A stretch of DNA of 64,000 nucleotides, from the NCBI RefSeq assembly GCF_009795715.1, contig NZ_WTCR01000002.1, positions 372,001-436,000 on the forward strand, in the 5' to 3' direction. The notes beneath the pieces were generated by a model. That model was not told the DNA's origin, made no database searches, and was given only the letters and a program-made list of their open reading frames with translations. Position numbers and translations under genes: made by a program. This document shows positions 8,392-16,873 of the stretch, one piece after another. The stretch is from Labilibaculum euxinicum (lineage in GTDB: Bacteria > Bacteroidota > Bacteroidia > Bacteroidales > Marinifilaceae). Numbering within the stretch: position 1 is the stretch's first letter; the number at the start of each line of letters is the position of its first letter.

Positions 8392-9459
8392 TTAGAACTT
8401 ATTGTCTTTTCTTTGTTTTTTTACATTTTTCACCATCTTGCCAAAGCTTTTATCCTTGTTTTTCTTTTCCTGCACTGTCGATTCAAAATGTGTCTTTTCC
8501 CGCTGCATTTTCTGAAAGTTTGCATACGAGTTGGCATCAATTTCACCATTTTCAACAGCTTCTAAAATGGCACAGCCTTTTTCGTGTTGGTGGGTGCAGT
8601 CTTTAAACCGGCAATTTTCGGCGTATTGCATAATGCCATCAAATGTCATTTCTAAACCACTGGCCGTGTTTGCAATTCCAACTTCCCGCATTCCGGGATT
8701 ATCGATTAAAATTCCGCCATTTTCAAGCACAATTAATTCTCTGTGGCTGGTAATGTGTTTCCCTCGGTCGATACTTTCGCTGATAGCGCCTGTACTCATC
8801 AGTTGCTTACCGCTTAACTTGTTGATCAGTGTTGATTTTCCAACACCAGAAGAACCAAGCAAACAATAGGTTTTCCCCGTATTTATGAGTGATGTTAATT
8901 GATCCAATCCGGCATCCGATTCATTACTAACGGCAATTACACGTACATCTTTAATGCGTTCTGCAATCAGATTAAGAAGAGTTTCCAACTCGGCAGCAGT
9001 AATTAAATCAATTTTGCTAAGAAGTATAATTGGTTCCACATTAGAAGCATAACAAATGGTTAAATACCGTTCTAATCGGTTGATATTAAAATCGCGGTTA
9101 ACAGATTGTACAATCATGCCGTAATCGATATTTACTGCAATTATTTGTACCTGTCCTGATTTGCCAACCGCTTGCCGTTCAATTACTGAACTGCGGGGAT
9201 AGATGGCATGAATCAGAGCTTTTTTTTCATCGTATTCGGAAAAAGCGACCCAGTCGCCAACGGCCGGAAAGTCGTATCTGCTTTCTGCTGTAAAGCGTAA
9301 ATTTCCTATCAATTCAGAATCAAACTCCTTTGTTGGTGTTTTCACAACATACCTTTCCTTGTGTTCCGATATAACACGACCTACAGCAAATGAATCTAAA
9401 TTTTGTTCGATTCTATAGCTTTCAAGTATGTGGTTGTATCCCAAATCTTCGTAAGTCAT
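8392..9459 (-). CDS. rsgA: ribosome small-subunit-dependent GTPase RsgA
   Basis: 355 residues with the circularly permuted GTPase order of the YjeQ/RsgA family: N-terminal OB fold (about 20-90), then G4 in LLSKIDL, G1 P-loop GSSGVGKSTLIN, and G3 in IDNPGMRE, followed by a zinc-binding element CRFKDCTHQHEKGC. It assists late 30S ribosome maturation by checking the decoding region, with GTP hydrolysis triggered on the 30S subunit. Start ATG at 9459 gives a normal N-terminus. C-terminus is lysine-rich (KKNKDKSFGKMVKNVKKQRK), as expected for rRNA binding. Single gene with its own terminator. Confidence 0.95.
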   Translation of the reverse strand: MTYEDLGYNHILESYRIEQNLDSFAVGRVISEHKERYVVKTPTKEFDSELIGNLRFTAESRYDFPAVGDWVAFSEYDEKKALIHAIYPRSSVIERQAVGKSGQVQIIAVNIDYGMIVQSVNRDFNINRLERYLTICYASNVEPIILLSKIDLITAAELETLLNLIAERIKDVRVIAVSNESDAGLDQLTSLINTGKTYCLLGSSGVGKSTLINKLSGKQLMSTGAISESIDRGKHITSHRELIVLENGGILIDNPGMREVGIANTASGLEMTFDGIMQYAENCRFKDCTHQHEKGCAILEAVENGEIDANSYANFQKMQREKTHFESTVQEKKNKDKSFGKMVKNVKKQRKDNKF

Positions 9460-9536
9460 TATTTTTGTGTTTATTACTGATTGTGTTTTTTTAAGGCACG
9501 AAAAAGAATAGTGCTGTGCGATTTATTACTTGTTGG

Positions 9537-11003
9537 TTAGTTGTCAACTAATTCAGAATTATTATTGGAATATTTTTGAATTAAAGAAAGCAGTTTCGCT
9601 TTTTTAATTGGTTTTGAAATGTATTCATCGCATCCTGCTTCTTTTATTTTAAATGCATCTCCACTTTGTGCATGAGCAGTAACCGCTACGATTGGCAAAT
9701 CCTTTCGGAATGATTTAATCAGATGAGTTGCTTCAATACCATCCATTACCGGCATTTTAATATCCATTAAAACAAGAGTGATATCCGGATGCATCTTGCA
9801 TAAATCAACAGCTTTTTGTCCATTGCAGGCTCTTAAAATTTTGTTGTCGTTTTTCAATAAAATCTCTTCATAATAATAACAGGAATTGTCGTCTTCAGCG
9901 ATTAATATGAATGATGTTTTTTTTTCTTTGATTGGTTTTGTTATTTTCTTTGGTTTTGAAGAAACTGCTGGTGCAATGTTTGGAATGGATAAAAAAACTG
10001 TTGTTCCAATATCTTTTGTGGATTCAAGACGTATTTTCCCACCAAGCAATTGTATTATGCCTTTGGAAATAGATAAACCCAATCCACTGCCCTCATGACC
10101 ACGGGTATCAGAAATATTTTCCTGCATAAAACTCTTGTATATAATCTTTTGCGAATCTTTTTCAATCCCTGTTCCTGTATCTTTTACAAAGATTTCTATT
10201 TCATTGTTTATTAGTTCAAAGCCCAGAGTAATACTTCCTTTTGTTGTAAATTTTACCGCATTAGATACCAGTTTAGATACAGCTTTTTGCAGTAATTCTC
10301 CATCCGTATTAAGGATGAAATTATCAACATTATCGGGGAATTGCATTTTAACAGCCACATTCTTTTTTATACAGGACTCTTGAAAATTATGATAGGTGTT
10401 TGTCAGCAATGAGGAAATATTAATTGGTTGAGGGTGTACTTCCATATTTCCGGAAATTATCAGTGATATATCCATTATGGCGTTAATAGTATTAAGCAGG
10501 CGGTCGCTGCTGGAATTTAGAATTTCCAAAAATTCCTCTTTTTCTTCCATTGTAATATCCGATTGTATTATAAGGGGGGCAAACCCAAGAATACCATTGA
10601 GGGGGGTTCTTATTTCATGCGAAATATTGTTCATAAAGGCCGTTTTTAGATGATCGCTTGCTTCGGCTTTGTTTTTGGCATTCACTAATTCTACAGCCCG
10701 TTTTTCTTTTAATTTGTTTTGATAGGCAAGTTCTTCGTTGGCAACGATTAGCTCAGCAGCCCGTTTTTCTTTCAATTCATTTTGATAGACAAGTTCTTTG
10801 TTCGCAAGAACCAGCTCAGCAGCCCGTTTTTCTTTCAATTCGTTTTGATAGACAAGTTCTTTGTTGGCAAGGAGTAATTCTTGTTTCGCGAGTTTCTGTT
10901 CGGCGATATTTTTATCGTATAGTATTGTTAAGGAATTAAACTCTTGCTGCAATTTATGCAACTCTTTTATGAAATCACTTTTTGATTTTTCTTGAGTATC
11001 CAT
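9537..11003 (-). CDS. soluble hybrid histidine kinase with repeat coiled coil
   Basis: 488 residues, no signal peptide or transmembrane segment. Residues 1-110 are coiled coil, including three near-identical 21-residue repeats (42-104; unit of the ELVLANKELVYQNELKEK type). Next come HisKA with NISHEIRTPLNG (His129), HATPase_c (VKDTGTGIE, GSGLGLSISKG) and a C-terminal receiver domain with the phosphoacceptor in LVLMDIKMP (Asp414) and the conserved Lys in EYISKPIKK. There is no recognisable sensor domain, so input probably comes from a partner protein through the coiled coil. No output domain or cognate regulator gene is adjacent. Confidence 0.88.
   Translation of the reverse strand: MDTQEKSKSDFIKELHKLQQEFNSLTILYDKNIAEQKLAKQELLLANKELVYQNELKEKRAAELVLANKELVYQNELKEKRAAELIVANEELAYQNKLKEKRAVELVNAKNKAEASDHLKTAFMNNISHEIRTPLNGILGFAPLIIQSDITMEEKEEFLEILNSSSDRLLNTINAIMDISLIISGNMEVHPQPINISSLLTNTYHNFQESCIKKNVAVKMQFPDNVDNFILNTDGELLQKAVSKLVSNAVKFTTKGSITLGFELINNEIEIFVKDTGTGIEKDSQKIIYKSFMQENISDTRGHEGSGLGLSISKGIIQLLGGKIRLESTKDIGTTVFLSIPNIAPAVSSKPKKITKPIKEKKTSFILIAEDDNSCYYYEEILLKNDNKILRACNGQKAVDLCKMHPDITLVLMDIKMPVMDGIEATHLIKSFRKDLPIVAVTAHAQSGDAFKIKEAGCDEYISKPIKKAKLLSLIQKYSNNNSELVDN
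10692..10880 (-). repeat. three in-frame 63-bp tandem repeats in the hybrid kinase gene
   Basis: Three consecutive 63-bp units encode 21-residue (three-heptad) segments. The first two differ by one residue at protein level (ELLLANKELV and ELVLANKELV), and the third has diverged. Copy number could change by recombination without breaking the frame. Confidence 0.8.
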
Positions 11004-11160
11004 AATATGGTTGTTTTGGACAATAAATTTTTATAAATGCATCAGCATTGATCATAGTAAACGTAATTTACACTTTTATCTTCTAAAATTAACAAAACAT
11101 TATTCAGAAGATTGAGTTTCGATTCTCAGAATAATTCCAAATAAAGGATGAAATAAACTT

Positions 11161-11317
11161 GGCCACTATTTTAGGCGTTGGCTAGATGGGAGGGAACAGA
11201 CACCTCAACCCCGGCCCTTCTCCTCGAGGAGAAGGGAGCCTTCTTTCAAAAAAAAATGTGCAGATATTAGGAGCTGTATTCTCCTCTCCTTAAGGGAGAT
11301 AGATAGGGTGAGGTTTT
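11161..11317 (+). repeat. dispersed hairpin repeat, copy 4
   Basis: Matches copies 2 and 3 from CACTATTTTAGGCGTTGG through GGTGAGGTTTT. It holds a perfect 22-bp palindrome at 11215-11236 (CCCTTCTCCTC followed by its complement). It lies in the 11004-11456 spacer between the hybrid kinase and the pectin cluster; the rest of the spacer holds only the terminator at 11366. Confidence 0.85.
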
Positions 11318-11365
11318 AAAGGCAGGAGTATGGTAAGAACAAAAAAATAAGGGGCTAGGGGCATG

Positions 11366-11391
11366 AAAAAAGCCACGTCAGTGGCTTTTTG
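11366..11391 (-). terminator. terminator at the end of the pectin gene cluster
   Basis: AAAAAAGCCAC (11366-11376) pairs with GTGGCTTTTT (11381-11390) over a GTCA loop, 66 bp past the last acetylesterase gene. The A-run becomes a T-run on the minus strand. Confidence 0.85.
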
Positions 11392-11456
11392 TATCTGCTA
11401 AATGAATGTCAAAAGTTTTTAATTCAGTTATGATGGAGAATTCGGATGAAATGGTT

Positions 11457-12263
11457 TCATTTCTTTACAGTTTTCATTGCATCAAAAACCAATTTAGCAA
11501 CAACTTTTGCTCCTTCAGGTTGAAAATGTGTATTGTCTGATTGTCCTTCCGAGTATGCTTCATATATGCCGGCGGGTAAATTCATAAAATAATTATTAGT
11601 TACATATTCCTGACCTTTCCCGCTAAAAGTATCCATGGATAATTGATTTAAATCAATAAAACAGACCTGCATTTCGACAGCAACATCCAAGGCTGCTTTT
11701 GGGTATTCACCATGAACATTTTCTAAATGACTGTCTTTCCATGGGTAATTTCTGCATACAGGGGTAAGAATAATTGGAACTGCGTTCTTTTCTCTTGTTT
11801 GAGATACAAATAATCTTAGGAACTCCTTGTAACTTTCAATATCAGTATAACGCTCCGGTTTGTTCTGTGCTGCATCATTATGACCAAACTGCATGACTAC
11901 AACATCGCCTTTTTTCAGGGTTTTACATACCGATCTCCATCTTCCTTCCTGAAAAAAGGTTCGCGTACTTCTACCTCCCCGTGCACGATCATCAATAACA
12001 ACACTGTCTGAATCGAAAATGTTTTTGAAATCAGTTAAATCAGTTCCTGTAAATTGTTCCTGAAATACCTGTCCCCAGCCTGTTACAGGATATCTGGTTT
12101 TGTAATAATCTTTACCTTCTTCGTAATTATCAGCATAATCAGCCACGGTGGAATCTCCGATTAGATAAATAACCACTGGTTTTTCTTGTAATGAAGAGCA
12201 ACCGAACAAAAGCAAAATCAATAATAAGAGATTTCGTTGATGAAAAATCAAATTCTTTTTCAT
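11457..12263 (-). CDS. SGNH-family rhamnogalacturonan acetylesterase (CE12-like)
   Basis: 268 residues. A lipoprotein signal peptide (LLLLILLLFGCSS, lipid Cys22) puts it on the periplasmic or outer-membrane face. The SGNH blocks are present: YLIGDSTVADY (nucleophile Ser), GGRSTRTF (oxyanion Gly), MQFGHNDAAQ (Asn) and DNTHFQPEGA (catalytic Asp-x-x-His). CE12 enzymes remove acetyl groups from rhamnogalacturonan so that lyases and hydrolases can act. It is the last gene of a minus-strand run of pectin genes and a distant paralogue of the 13784-14533 gene. Confidence 0.85.
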   Translation of the reverse strand: MKKNLIFHQRNLLLLILLLFGCSSLQEKPVVIYLIGDSTVADYADNYEEGKDYYKTRYPVTGWGQVFQEQFTGTDLTDFKNIFDSDSVVIDDRARGGRSTRTFFQEGRWRSVCKTLKKGDVVVMQFGHNDAAQNKPERYTDIESYKEFLRLFVSQTREKNAVPIILTPVCRNYPWKDSHLENVHGEYPKAALDVAVEMQVCFIDLNQLSMDTFSGKGQEYVTNNYFMNLPAGIYEAYSEGQSDNTHFQPEGAKVVAKLVFDAMKTVKK

Positions 12264-12323
12264 TTCCTTTTAAGTTTTATTTGTTAATTATTTACCCTGT
12301 TTCAATAAACGAATCAATTCTGA

Positions 12324-13712
12324 TCAATCATTTTCCAATACCAGTACCCAATCATTTCCATTTGTTTTATCTCCGGGAGGATCAAAGGATTTTATGCCTT
12401 TGGCCTCGAATGTTCCTATTTCAGTATAGGAACCGTTTCGGGGATTGTACCATGAGGCTTTCACTTCGCTTACATCCATTTTTTCCAGATTGATATTCAT
12501 TATCCGACCAGTATAGGTGTAAACAAATGCATAATCGCTGCCTTTTGCGGCAGATAGATAATCGTATTTTTCGCCTTGCTCATCTGCAATAAGATCTTGT
12601 GCAGGAATTCGGTCGAAATAAGATTTTGATAAAATCAATTGCTTCAGGTATTTCATCTGGATGGCTCCCGGAGCATTTAGTGCCGGTTCCCAATACTCTT
12701 TCGAACCATAAGCCGGATTTTCATCACCTTTCTTATGAAATTGCATAATGGCATTATTGCCGTAGGTAAAACCGCAGCCACCTGCAAAAACCGACCAGTA
12801 AGCATATCTTCGGCAATCAGAGTCGGTCCACAAGGGTTGAGTGGTATCGTGAAGCCCCTGAGGAATGCTTTCGTAAGAAGGTTCACCGTCAAGAGTTGGT
12901 TTTACCGGAATTTTTGCATAATCATCAGCGACATATTTCCAGTTGTCTTCACCATGATAGGGAACGTCGGTGTCCTGATCGTATCTTCGGTGTCCCGATT
13001 GAAACATGTTAAAATCAAGCCAGTCTTCGTTATGGAACCATTCTGAAGACTGCATCCGGCCAAAAGGGTGGAAGGTAATAAGCTGTTTCGGACTGTTTTG
13101 CCGAATGGCTGATCCAATAGCCTGCCAGGTTGATGTGGAGTCACAGCCCTTTGTATCACCGCCATTCATCCAAATTACATTCGAACAGTTTTTATACCTA
13201 AGGGCTAACCATGCCGCGTACTTTTGCGCCTCTTGCTCAGACACGTTACCGCTTTTTACATTCGATCCCCAAACCGGTACCAGTGCCATGTACAATCCTT
13301 TTTGATTCGCTAGATTTATCAGGTAATCGATGTGATCCCAATAGTCGTACTGTTCTGAATTTTCGGCTGAATTTCCCAAGGTGGTATCCGGTTGATCAAC
13401 ATGACAGTTTATCAGGGCAGAATCTCCGTAAACATTCACTGCTTTTGTAACATCATGCAATACCATTGCCTGTATTACATTAAATCCTTTTTGACGTCTG
13501 TCTTCAAAATATTTTTCTGCTTCTTCGCACGTAAGTTTTGTGAAAAGCAACCATCCGGTATCACCCAACCAAAAAAAAGGTTCCCCATTTTCAGTAGTCA
13601 GAAATCTTTTGTTTTCAGATATCTTCAGATAGGTAAGTGAGTCTGATTTTGAATTGCAGGACAAACACAATAGTAAAAATGAAAATAAAGTGAACAGTGT
13701 GGTTTTTTGCAT
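12324..13712 (-). CDS. GH140-like glycoside hydrolase (apiosidase type, DUF4038)
   Basis: 462 residues with a lipoprotein signal (FLLLCLSCNSKSD). The N-terminal part reads as the DUF4038/GH140 TIM barrel: FLTTENGEPFFWLGDTGW, RRQKGFNVIQAMVLHD, SNVIWMNGGDTKG (candidate acid/base region) and TLDGEPSYES (candidate nucleophile Glu region), followed by a putative collagen-binding-like beta domain at the C-terminus (WYNPRNGSYTEIGTF). The characterised GH140 enzyme cleaves apiose linkages in rhamnogalacturonan II side chains. It is 60 bp from the downstream CE12 gene, in the same operon. Substrate is inferred from family and context. Confidence 0.8.
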   Translation of the reverse strand: MQKTTLFTLFSFLLLCLSCNSKSDSLTYLKISENKRFLTTENGEPFFWLGDTGWLLFTKLTCEEAEKYFEDRRQKGFNVIQAMVLHDVTKAVNVYGDSALINCHVDQPDTTLGNSAENSEQYDYWDHIDYLINLANQKGLYMALVPVWGSNVKSGNVSEQEAQKYAAWLALRYKNCSNVIWMNGGDTKGCDSTSTWQAIGSAIRQNSPKQLITFHPFGRMQSSEWFHNEDWLDFNMFQSGHRRYDQDTDVPYHGEDNWKYVADDYAKIPVKPTLDGEPSYESIPQGLHDTTQPLWTDSDCRRYAYWSVFAGGCGFTYGNNAIMQFHKKGDENPAYGSKEYWEPALNAPGAIQMKYLKQLILSKSYFDRIPAQDLIADEQGEKYDYLSAAKGSDYAFVYTYTGRIMNINLEKMDVSEVKASWYNPRNGSYTEIGTFEAKGIKSFDPPGDKTNGNDWVLVLEND

Positions 13713-13783
13713 AAATTGAGTGTTTACAATCTGGATGTGAAAAAATGCTTTGTGAACAATTTAGAAAGATACATTCCTGTTAT

Positions 13784-14533
13784 TTACTTTTTAAAATACA
13801 CGCTAAGTTCAGGCACTTTTTGTATGATTTCACTTTTGGCAAGATCACAAATCCGAAAAGCTCCGGTTGCCGATAGATGTGTGTCGTCATTTCTACCATC
13901 AGGCAAAGACTCATATTCGCCGGCATTGATATGTAAGTATAATTTTTTTGAAGCATCTTCTCCATAATTTATAAGAAGTTCTTTGGTTAATTGTTGTAAA
14001 TCAAGCAGTGGAACCTGTTCTGATTCTGCAACTTCCCTAACTACCTGTGGATACATGCCATGGCTCTCTTGAAATACACCCTTCTCATCAAATTTTCGAC
14101 GTACGATAGAGGTGGCTAAAACAGGAATGCCGCCTTTTTGCCGTGCTTCGCTTACAAAACGAATCAAATTTTGTCGGTAATCGGTATCTGCATTGGTATA
14201 TCTGGTGCTGTCCTTTATTTTTTCATCGTTATGCCCAAACTGAATAATCACATAGTCTCCGGTTTGCATATTTTCCAAAACCTTGGCCCATTTTCCTTCA
14301 TCCCGAAAGCTTTTTGAACTGCGTCCGTTTACAGCATGATTTTCTACATGTATGCCTTCATTTAAATACAGAGGGAAGATTTGACCCCAGCCTCTTTCCG
14401 GATTTCCATTTGCGAATGGTTTATTGGCCATTGTTGAGTCACCAACAAGAAAAATGGTAGTTTCTTTTTTCTGTGTGCAAGAAGATGCAAACAGAATCAG
14501 CAATAAAATGATTGTTTTGGATAGGTACTTCAT
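13784..14533 (-). CDS. SGNH-family rhamnogalacturonan acetylesterase (CE12-like), second copy
   Basis: 249 residues with a lipoprotein signal (LLILFASSCTQKK). Catalytic blocks: IFLVGDSTMANKP (Ser), VNGRSSKSFRDEG (Gly), IIQFGHNDEKIKD (Asn) and GRNDDTHLSATGA (Asp/His). Clearly homologous to the 11457-12263 protein but divergent, suggesting the two esterases act on different acetyl positions or different pectin domains. 44 bp separate it from the upstream pectinesterase gene. Confidence 0.85.
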   Translation of the reverse strand: MKYLSKTIILLLILFASSCTQKKETTIFLVGDSTMANKPFANGNPERGWGQIFPLYLNEGIHVENHAVNGRSSKSFRDEGKWAKVLENMQTGDYVIIQFGHNDEKIKDSTRYTNADTDYRQNLIRFVSEARQKGGIPVLATSIVRRKFDEKGVFQESHGMYPQVVREVAESEQVPLLDLQQLTKELLINYGEDASKKLYLHINAGEYESLPDGRNDDTHLSATGAFRICDLAKSEIIQKVPELSVYFKK

Positions 14534-14577
14534 TTTGAATGTTTTTAATTTTTATATGGTGTTTGGAAATAATTTAT

Positions 14578-15792
14578 CTATTTGTCAATTTGTATTTGAT
14601 TCATTTTTCGTTCGGTAAGGCTTGCCTGGCTTGCCAGTAGTTCTCCGCTTGCAACTGCAAACGATTTGGATTTTAATGCTTGTCCGTTTTTACTGAAAAT
14701 GATGGTTTTCGCATCTTTTTTGTTTTTAAGAGAATAGACAGTTCCGTCGGTGGCTTTTATTTGCAAATCGCCGCGTATGGTCATTTCTTCTGCAAAAGTC
14801 AATACGAATTCGTCTCTACTTTCGTCAATTTTCAGACATTTGGGAGGAATTGCATTCTCAGGATCCCACCGACCATCAAAAGTCCATTTTGCAGAAATTG
14901 TATCCGCGTTTTGAATGTTGTCGGTTAACCAGTTAAAAGCTTGGCCTTCTTTTTTAGAGTTCGAAAAATATTTTCGCTCTCCCCAAATGTAGGGTTGATT
15001 CTTTTCAGGCTTATCGGGATATGTTACCCGATAGATTGGTTTGTCAGCCATATGTTTGGAATAGATGCAATTAATCAAATAGAATCTGGCCTCATAATGA
15101 TGCCGTCCCAGATGGAATCCTTCTATACCATCAAAAAAAGAATTTTTGATTACAAATTTTTGATTTTTATCGATCGATCCGGCATGCCAGATCGCGGCTG
15201 TTTGTTTTACTTCATAAAAAGAAGAGTTGGATATAAAACACCAGCCTCGGGGACACACAAAATCCACGGCGCCTTCAAAATGGCAATTGGTATGATAGTA
15301 CATTCCATTTTCCGAATCCCAAAGAGAAACCGTATCAGCTCCCTTGCTTGTAATGGTGCTGTTGTCAATAATTGTTCTCGTGCCCCGACCGTAAACGGCA
15401 AATGCATGAGGCCCAATTTCGGGTTGACTGTTTGCAATGGTCAGATTCTTTAGGATTACATCATCTGCATGTATATTGACAACGGCTTCGCCAATTGCAT
15501 CTTTGTTTTTCATCCAATCGGTTCGTAACAGGCTGTATTTAATAATGGTAGAATCTCTGTTTTCGCCAATCAGGCTCAAATTATCATACTCAATTCTGAA
15601 TTTTTCATGGTAAATGCCATTTTTAATAAAAATTACAACACGTCCGTATGTTGTGTCGGGCAGTTGTTCAATTGCCTCAGTAATTGTTTTGCAGTCTCCG
15701 CTTCCATCTTGTGCAACCGTAATATCGACATGCTGTGCCATTGAAACATTGGCTAAACAAATAAAAATAAAAAGAATAAAAGCTCTTTGCAT
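14578..15792 (-). CDS. CE8-family pectinesterase
   Basis: 404 residues with a Sec signal peptide (MQRAFILFIFICLANVSMA). The N-terminus VDITVAQDGSGDCKTITEAI and the right-handed beta helix up to about residue 310 identify a carbohydrate esterase family 8 pectin methylesterase, which demethylates homogalacturonan in the periplasm. The GAVDFVCPRG strand carries the second catalytic Asp, and LGRHHYEAR holds the conserved Arg. By eye, the usual QDTLY motif reads ADTVSLW, so the Gln next to the first Asp is replaced. About 90 C-terminal residues form an extra beta-rich domain. 34 bp from the upstream GH43 gene. Confidence 0.82.
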   Translation of the reverse strand: MQRAFILFIFICLANVSMAQHVDITVAQDGSGDCKTITEAIEQLPDTTYGRVVIFIKNGIYHEKFRIEYDNLSLIGENRDSTIIKYSLLRTDWMKNKDAIGEAVVNIHADDVILKNLTIANSQPEIGPHAFAVYGRGTRTIIDNSTITSKGADTVSLWDSENGMYYHTNCHFEGAVDFVCPRGWCFISNSSFYEVKQTAAIWHAGSIDKNQKFVIKNSFFDGIEGFHLGRHHYEARFYLINCIYSKHMADKPIYRVTYPDKPEKNQPYIWGERKYFSNSKKEGQAFNWLTDNIQNADTISAKWTFDGRWDPENAIPPKCLKIDESRDEFVLTFAEEMTIRGDLQIKATDGTVYSLKNKKDAKTIIFSKNGQALKSKSFAVASGELLASQASLTERKMNQIQIDK

Positions 15793-15826
15793 TGTTGTAT
15801 TGGTTTAGATTCGATTTTTTTAATAG

Positions 15827-16792
15827 TTAGTCAGCCGAGGTTTTCCCAACACCGGCATCTGTTCTTTTTACTTCCTGAATGGTTCCATCTTCGTTAAAAT
15901 AAAGGTATTCAGCACAGCATTGACGTTGTGTTTTATCGCAGGTTGATTTTGTTTTAAGCCAGCGGTGGTAGAATAAAATCCATTGTCCTTTAAATTCAAC
16001 AATTGAATGGTGATTATTACTTTCCCCTTCCTGCTGCATAATAACACCCTGATATTTCCAAGGGCCGATAGGCGATTTGGACATATAATAAGTAAGGATT
16101 CTGTTGTTTTCAGGCATGGTATAATAGTAATTTCCATTTCTTTTAAACACCCACGGGCCTTCTCTTTTTGGATTGTATCCGCCCATATCCATTTTAATCA
16201 GATCACCTTTAACGCTAAGCATATCGTCAGCCATTTCTGCAGCAAAATAGTCGCCTCCACCATTAAAATAGATGTAGGCTTTGTCATCATCATCTACAAA
16301 AAGACAAGGATCGTTGGCGTAAGGTTTTTTCCATAAAGGGGCTCCAATAGCATCAACAAAAGGACCTGTTGGAGAATCACTTACTGCAATTCCTAATCCC
16401 ATCCATTTTGTGCTGTTTTTAGAATTTACACGATCTTTAAAACCAGTGCCGGCAGGAAAACAGAAATAATATTTGCCATTTTTATAGGCACAATCGGGTG
16501 CCCAGGCGAAATTATCGGCCCAAGAAAGATCATCAACCGATAAACAGGCACCATGATCGGTCCAATTTACCAAATCGGAGGAGGAAAACACGTGCCAGTC
16601 TTTCATGAAAAAATCAGGCTGACATTCTTCATCATGGGAAGTATAAAGGTACATTTTCCCATCTTTCCATACATGGCCTGAAGGATCTGCAGTTTTAATG
16701 CTGCTGCCAAAATTGAGTGGGTTTTGAGCAAATGATATTGATGTATTTACCAGTAAAAATATCAATGCTATTTGTATTGCAAACTGTTTCAT
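15827..16792 (-). CDS. GH43-family glycoside hydrolase
   Basis: 321 residues, signal peptide ending at ISFAQ. Five-bladed propeller signatures: TADPSGHVWKDGKMYLYTSHD (first half holds the general-base Asp), FAWAPDCAYKNGKYYFCF, YANDPCLFVDDDDKAYIYF and REGPWVFKRNGNYYYTMPEN (candidate acid Glu). GH43 enzymes release arabinose or xylose, or cut galactan or arabinan, all found on pectin side chains. The exact linkage cannot be read from sequence. It is in the middle of the pectin operon, 81 bp from the sialidase-fold gene. Confidence 0.83.
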   Translation of the reverse strand: MKQFAIQIALIFLLVNTSISFAQNPLNFGSSIKTADPSGHVWKDGKMYLYTSHDEECQPDFFMKDWHVFSSSDLVNWTDHGACLSVDDLSWADNFAWAPDCAYKNGKYYFCFPAGTGFKDRVNSKNSTKWMGLGIAVSDSPTGPFVDAIGAPLWKKPYANDPCLFVDDDDKAYIYFNGGGDYFAAEMADDMLSVKGDLIKMDMGGYNPKREGPWVFKRNGNYYYTMPENNRILTYYMSKSPIGPWKYQGVIMQQEGESNNHHSIVEFKGQWILFYHRWLKTKSTCDKTQRQCCAEYLYFNEDGTIQEVKRTDAGVGKTSAD

Positions 16793-16873
16793 CCTATTCT
16801 TGTTATTATTTAATAATGGTTGGTATTATTTTTTAATGCGTTTTTTTATTGAAAGTAAGTGTCGGGCATGCAG

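Noticed and set aside
8531-8869. 112-codon plus-strand ORF
   Set aside because: Antisense to rsgA, including its P-loop and zinc-binding codons.
10692-10880. Possible CRISPR-like array
   Set aside because: Repeats are contiguous 63-bp coding units with no spacers, in frame within a kinase gene, and there are no cas genes.
10658-10939. Plus-strand ORF with repeated QPVFLSIHFDRQVL-like units
   Set aside because: It is the antisense of the 63-bp tandem repeats in the hybrid kinase gene; the repetitive look is inherited from the coiled-coil coding repeats.
14941-15453. 170-codon plus-strand ORF
   Set aside because: Lies wholly inside the pectinesterase gene on the opposite strand; the minus-strand frame has a signal peptide and family motifs, the plus frame has none.
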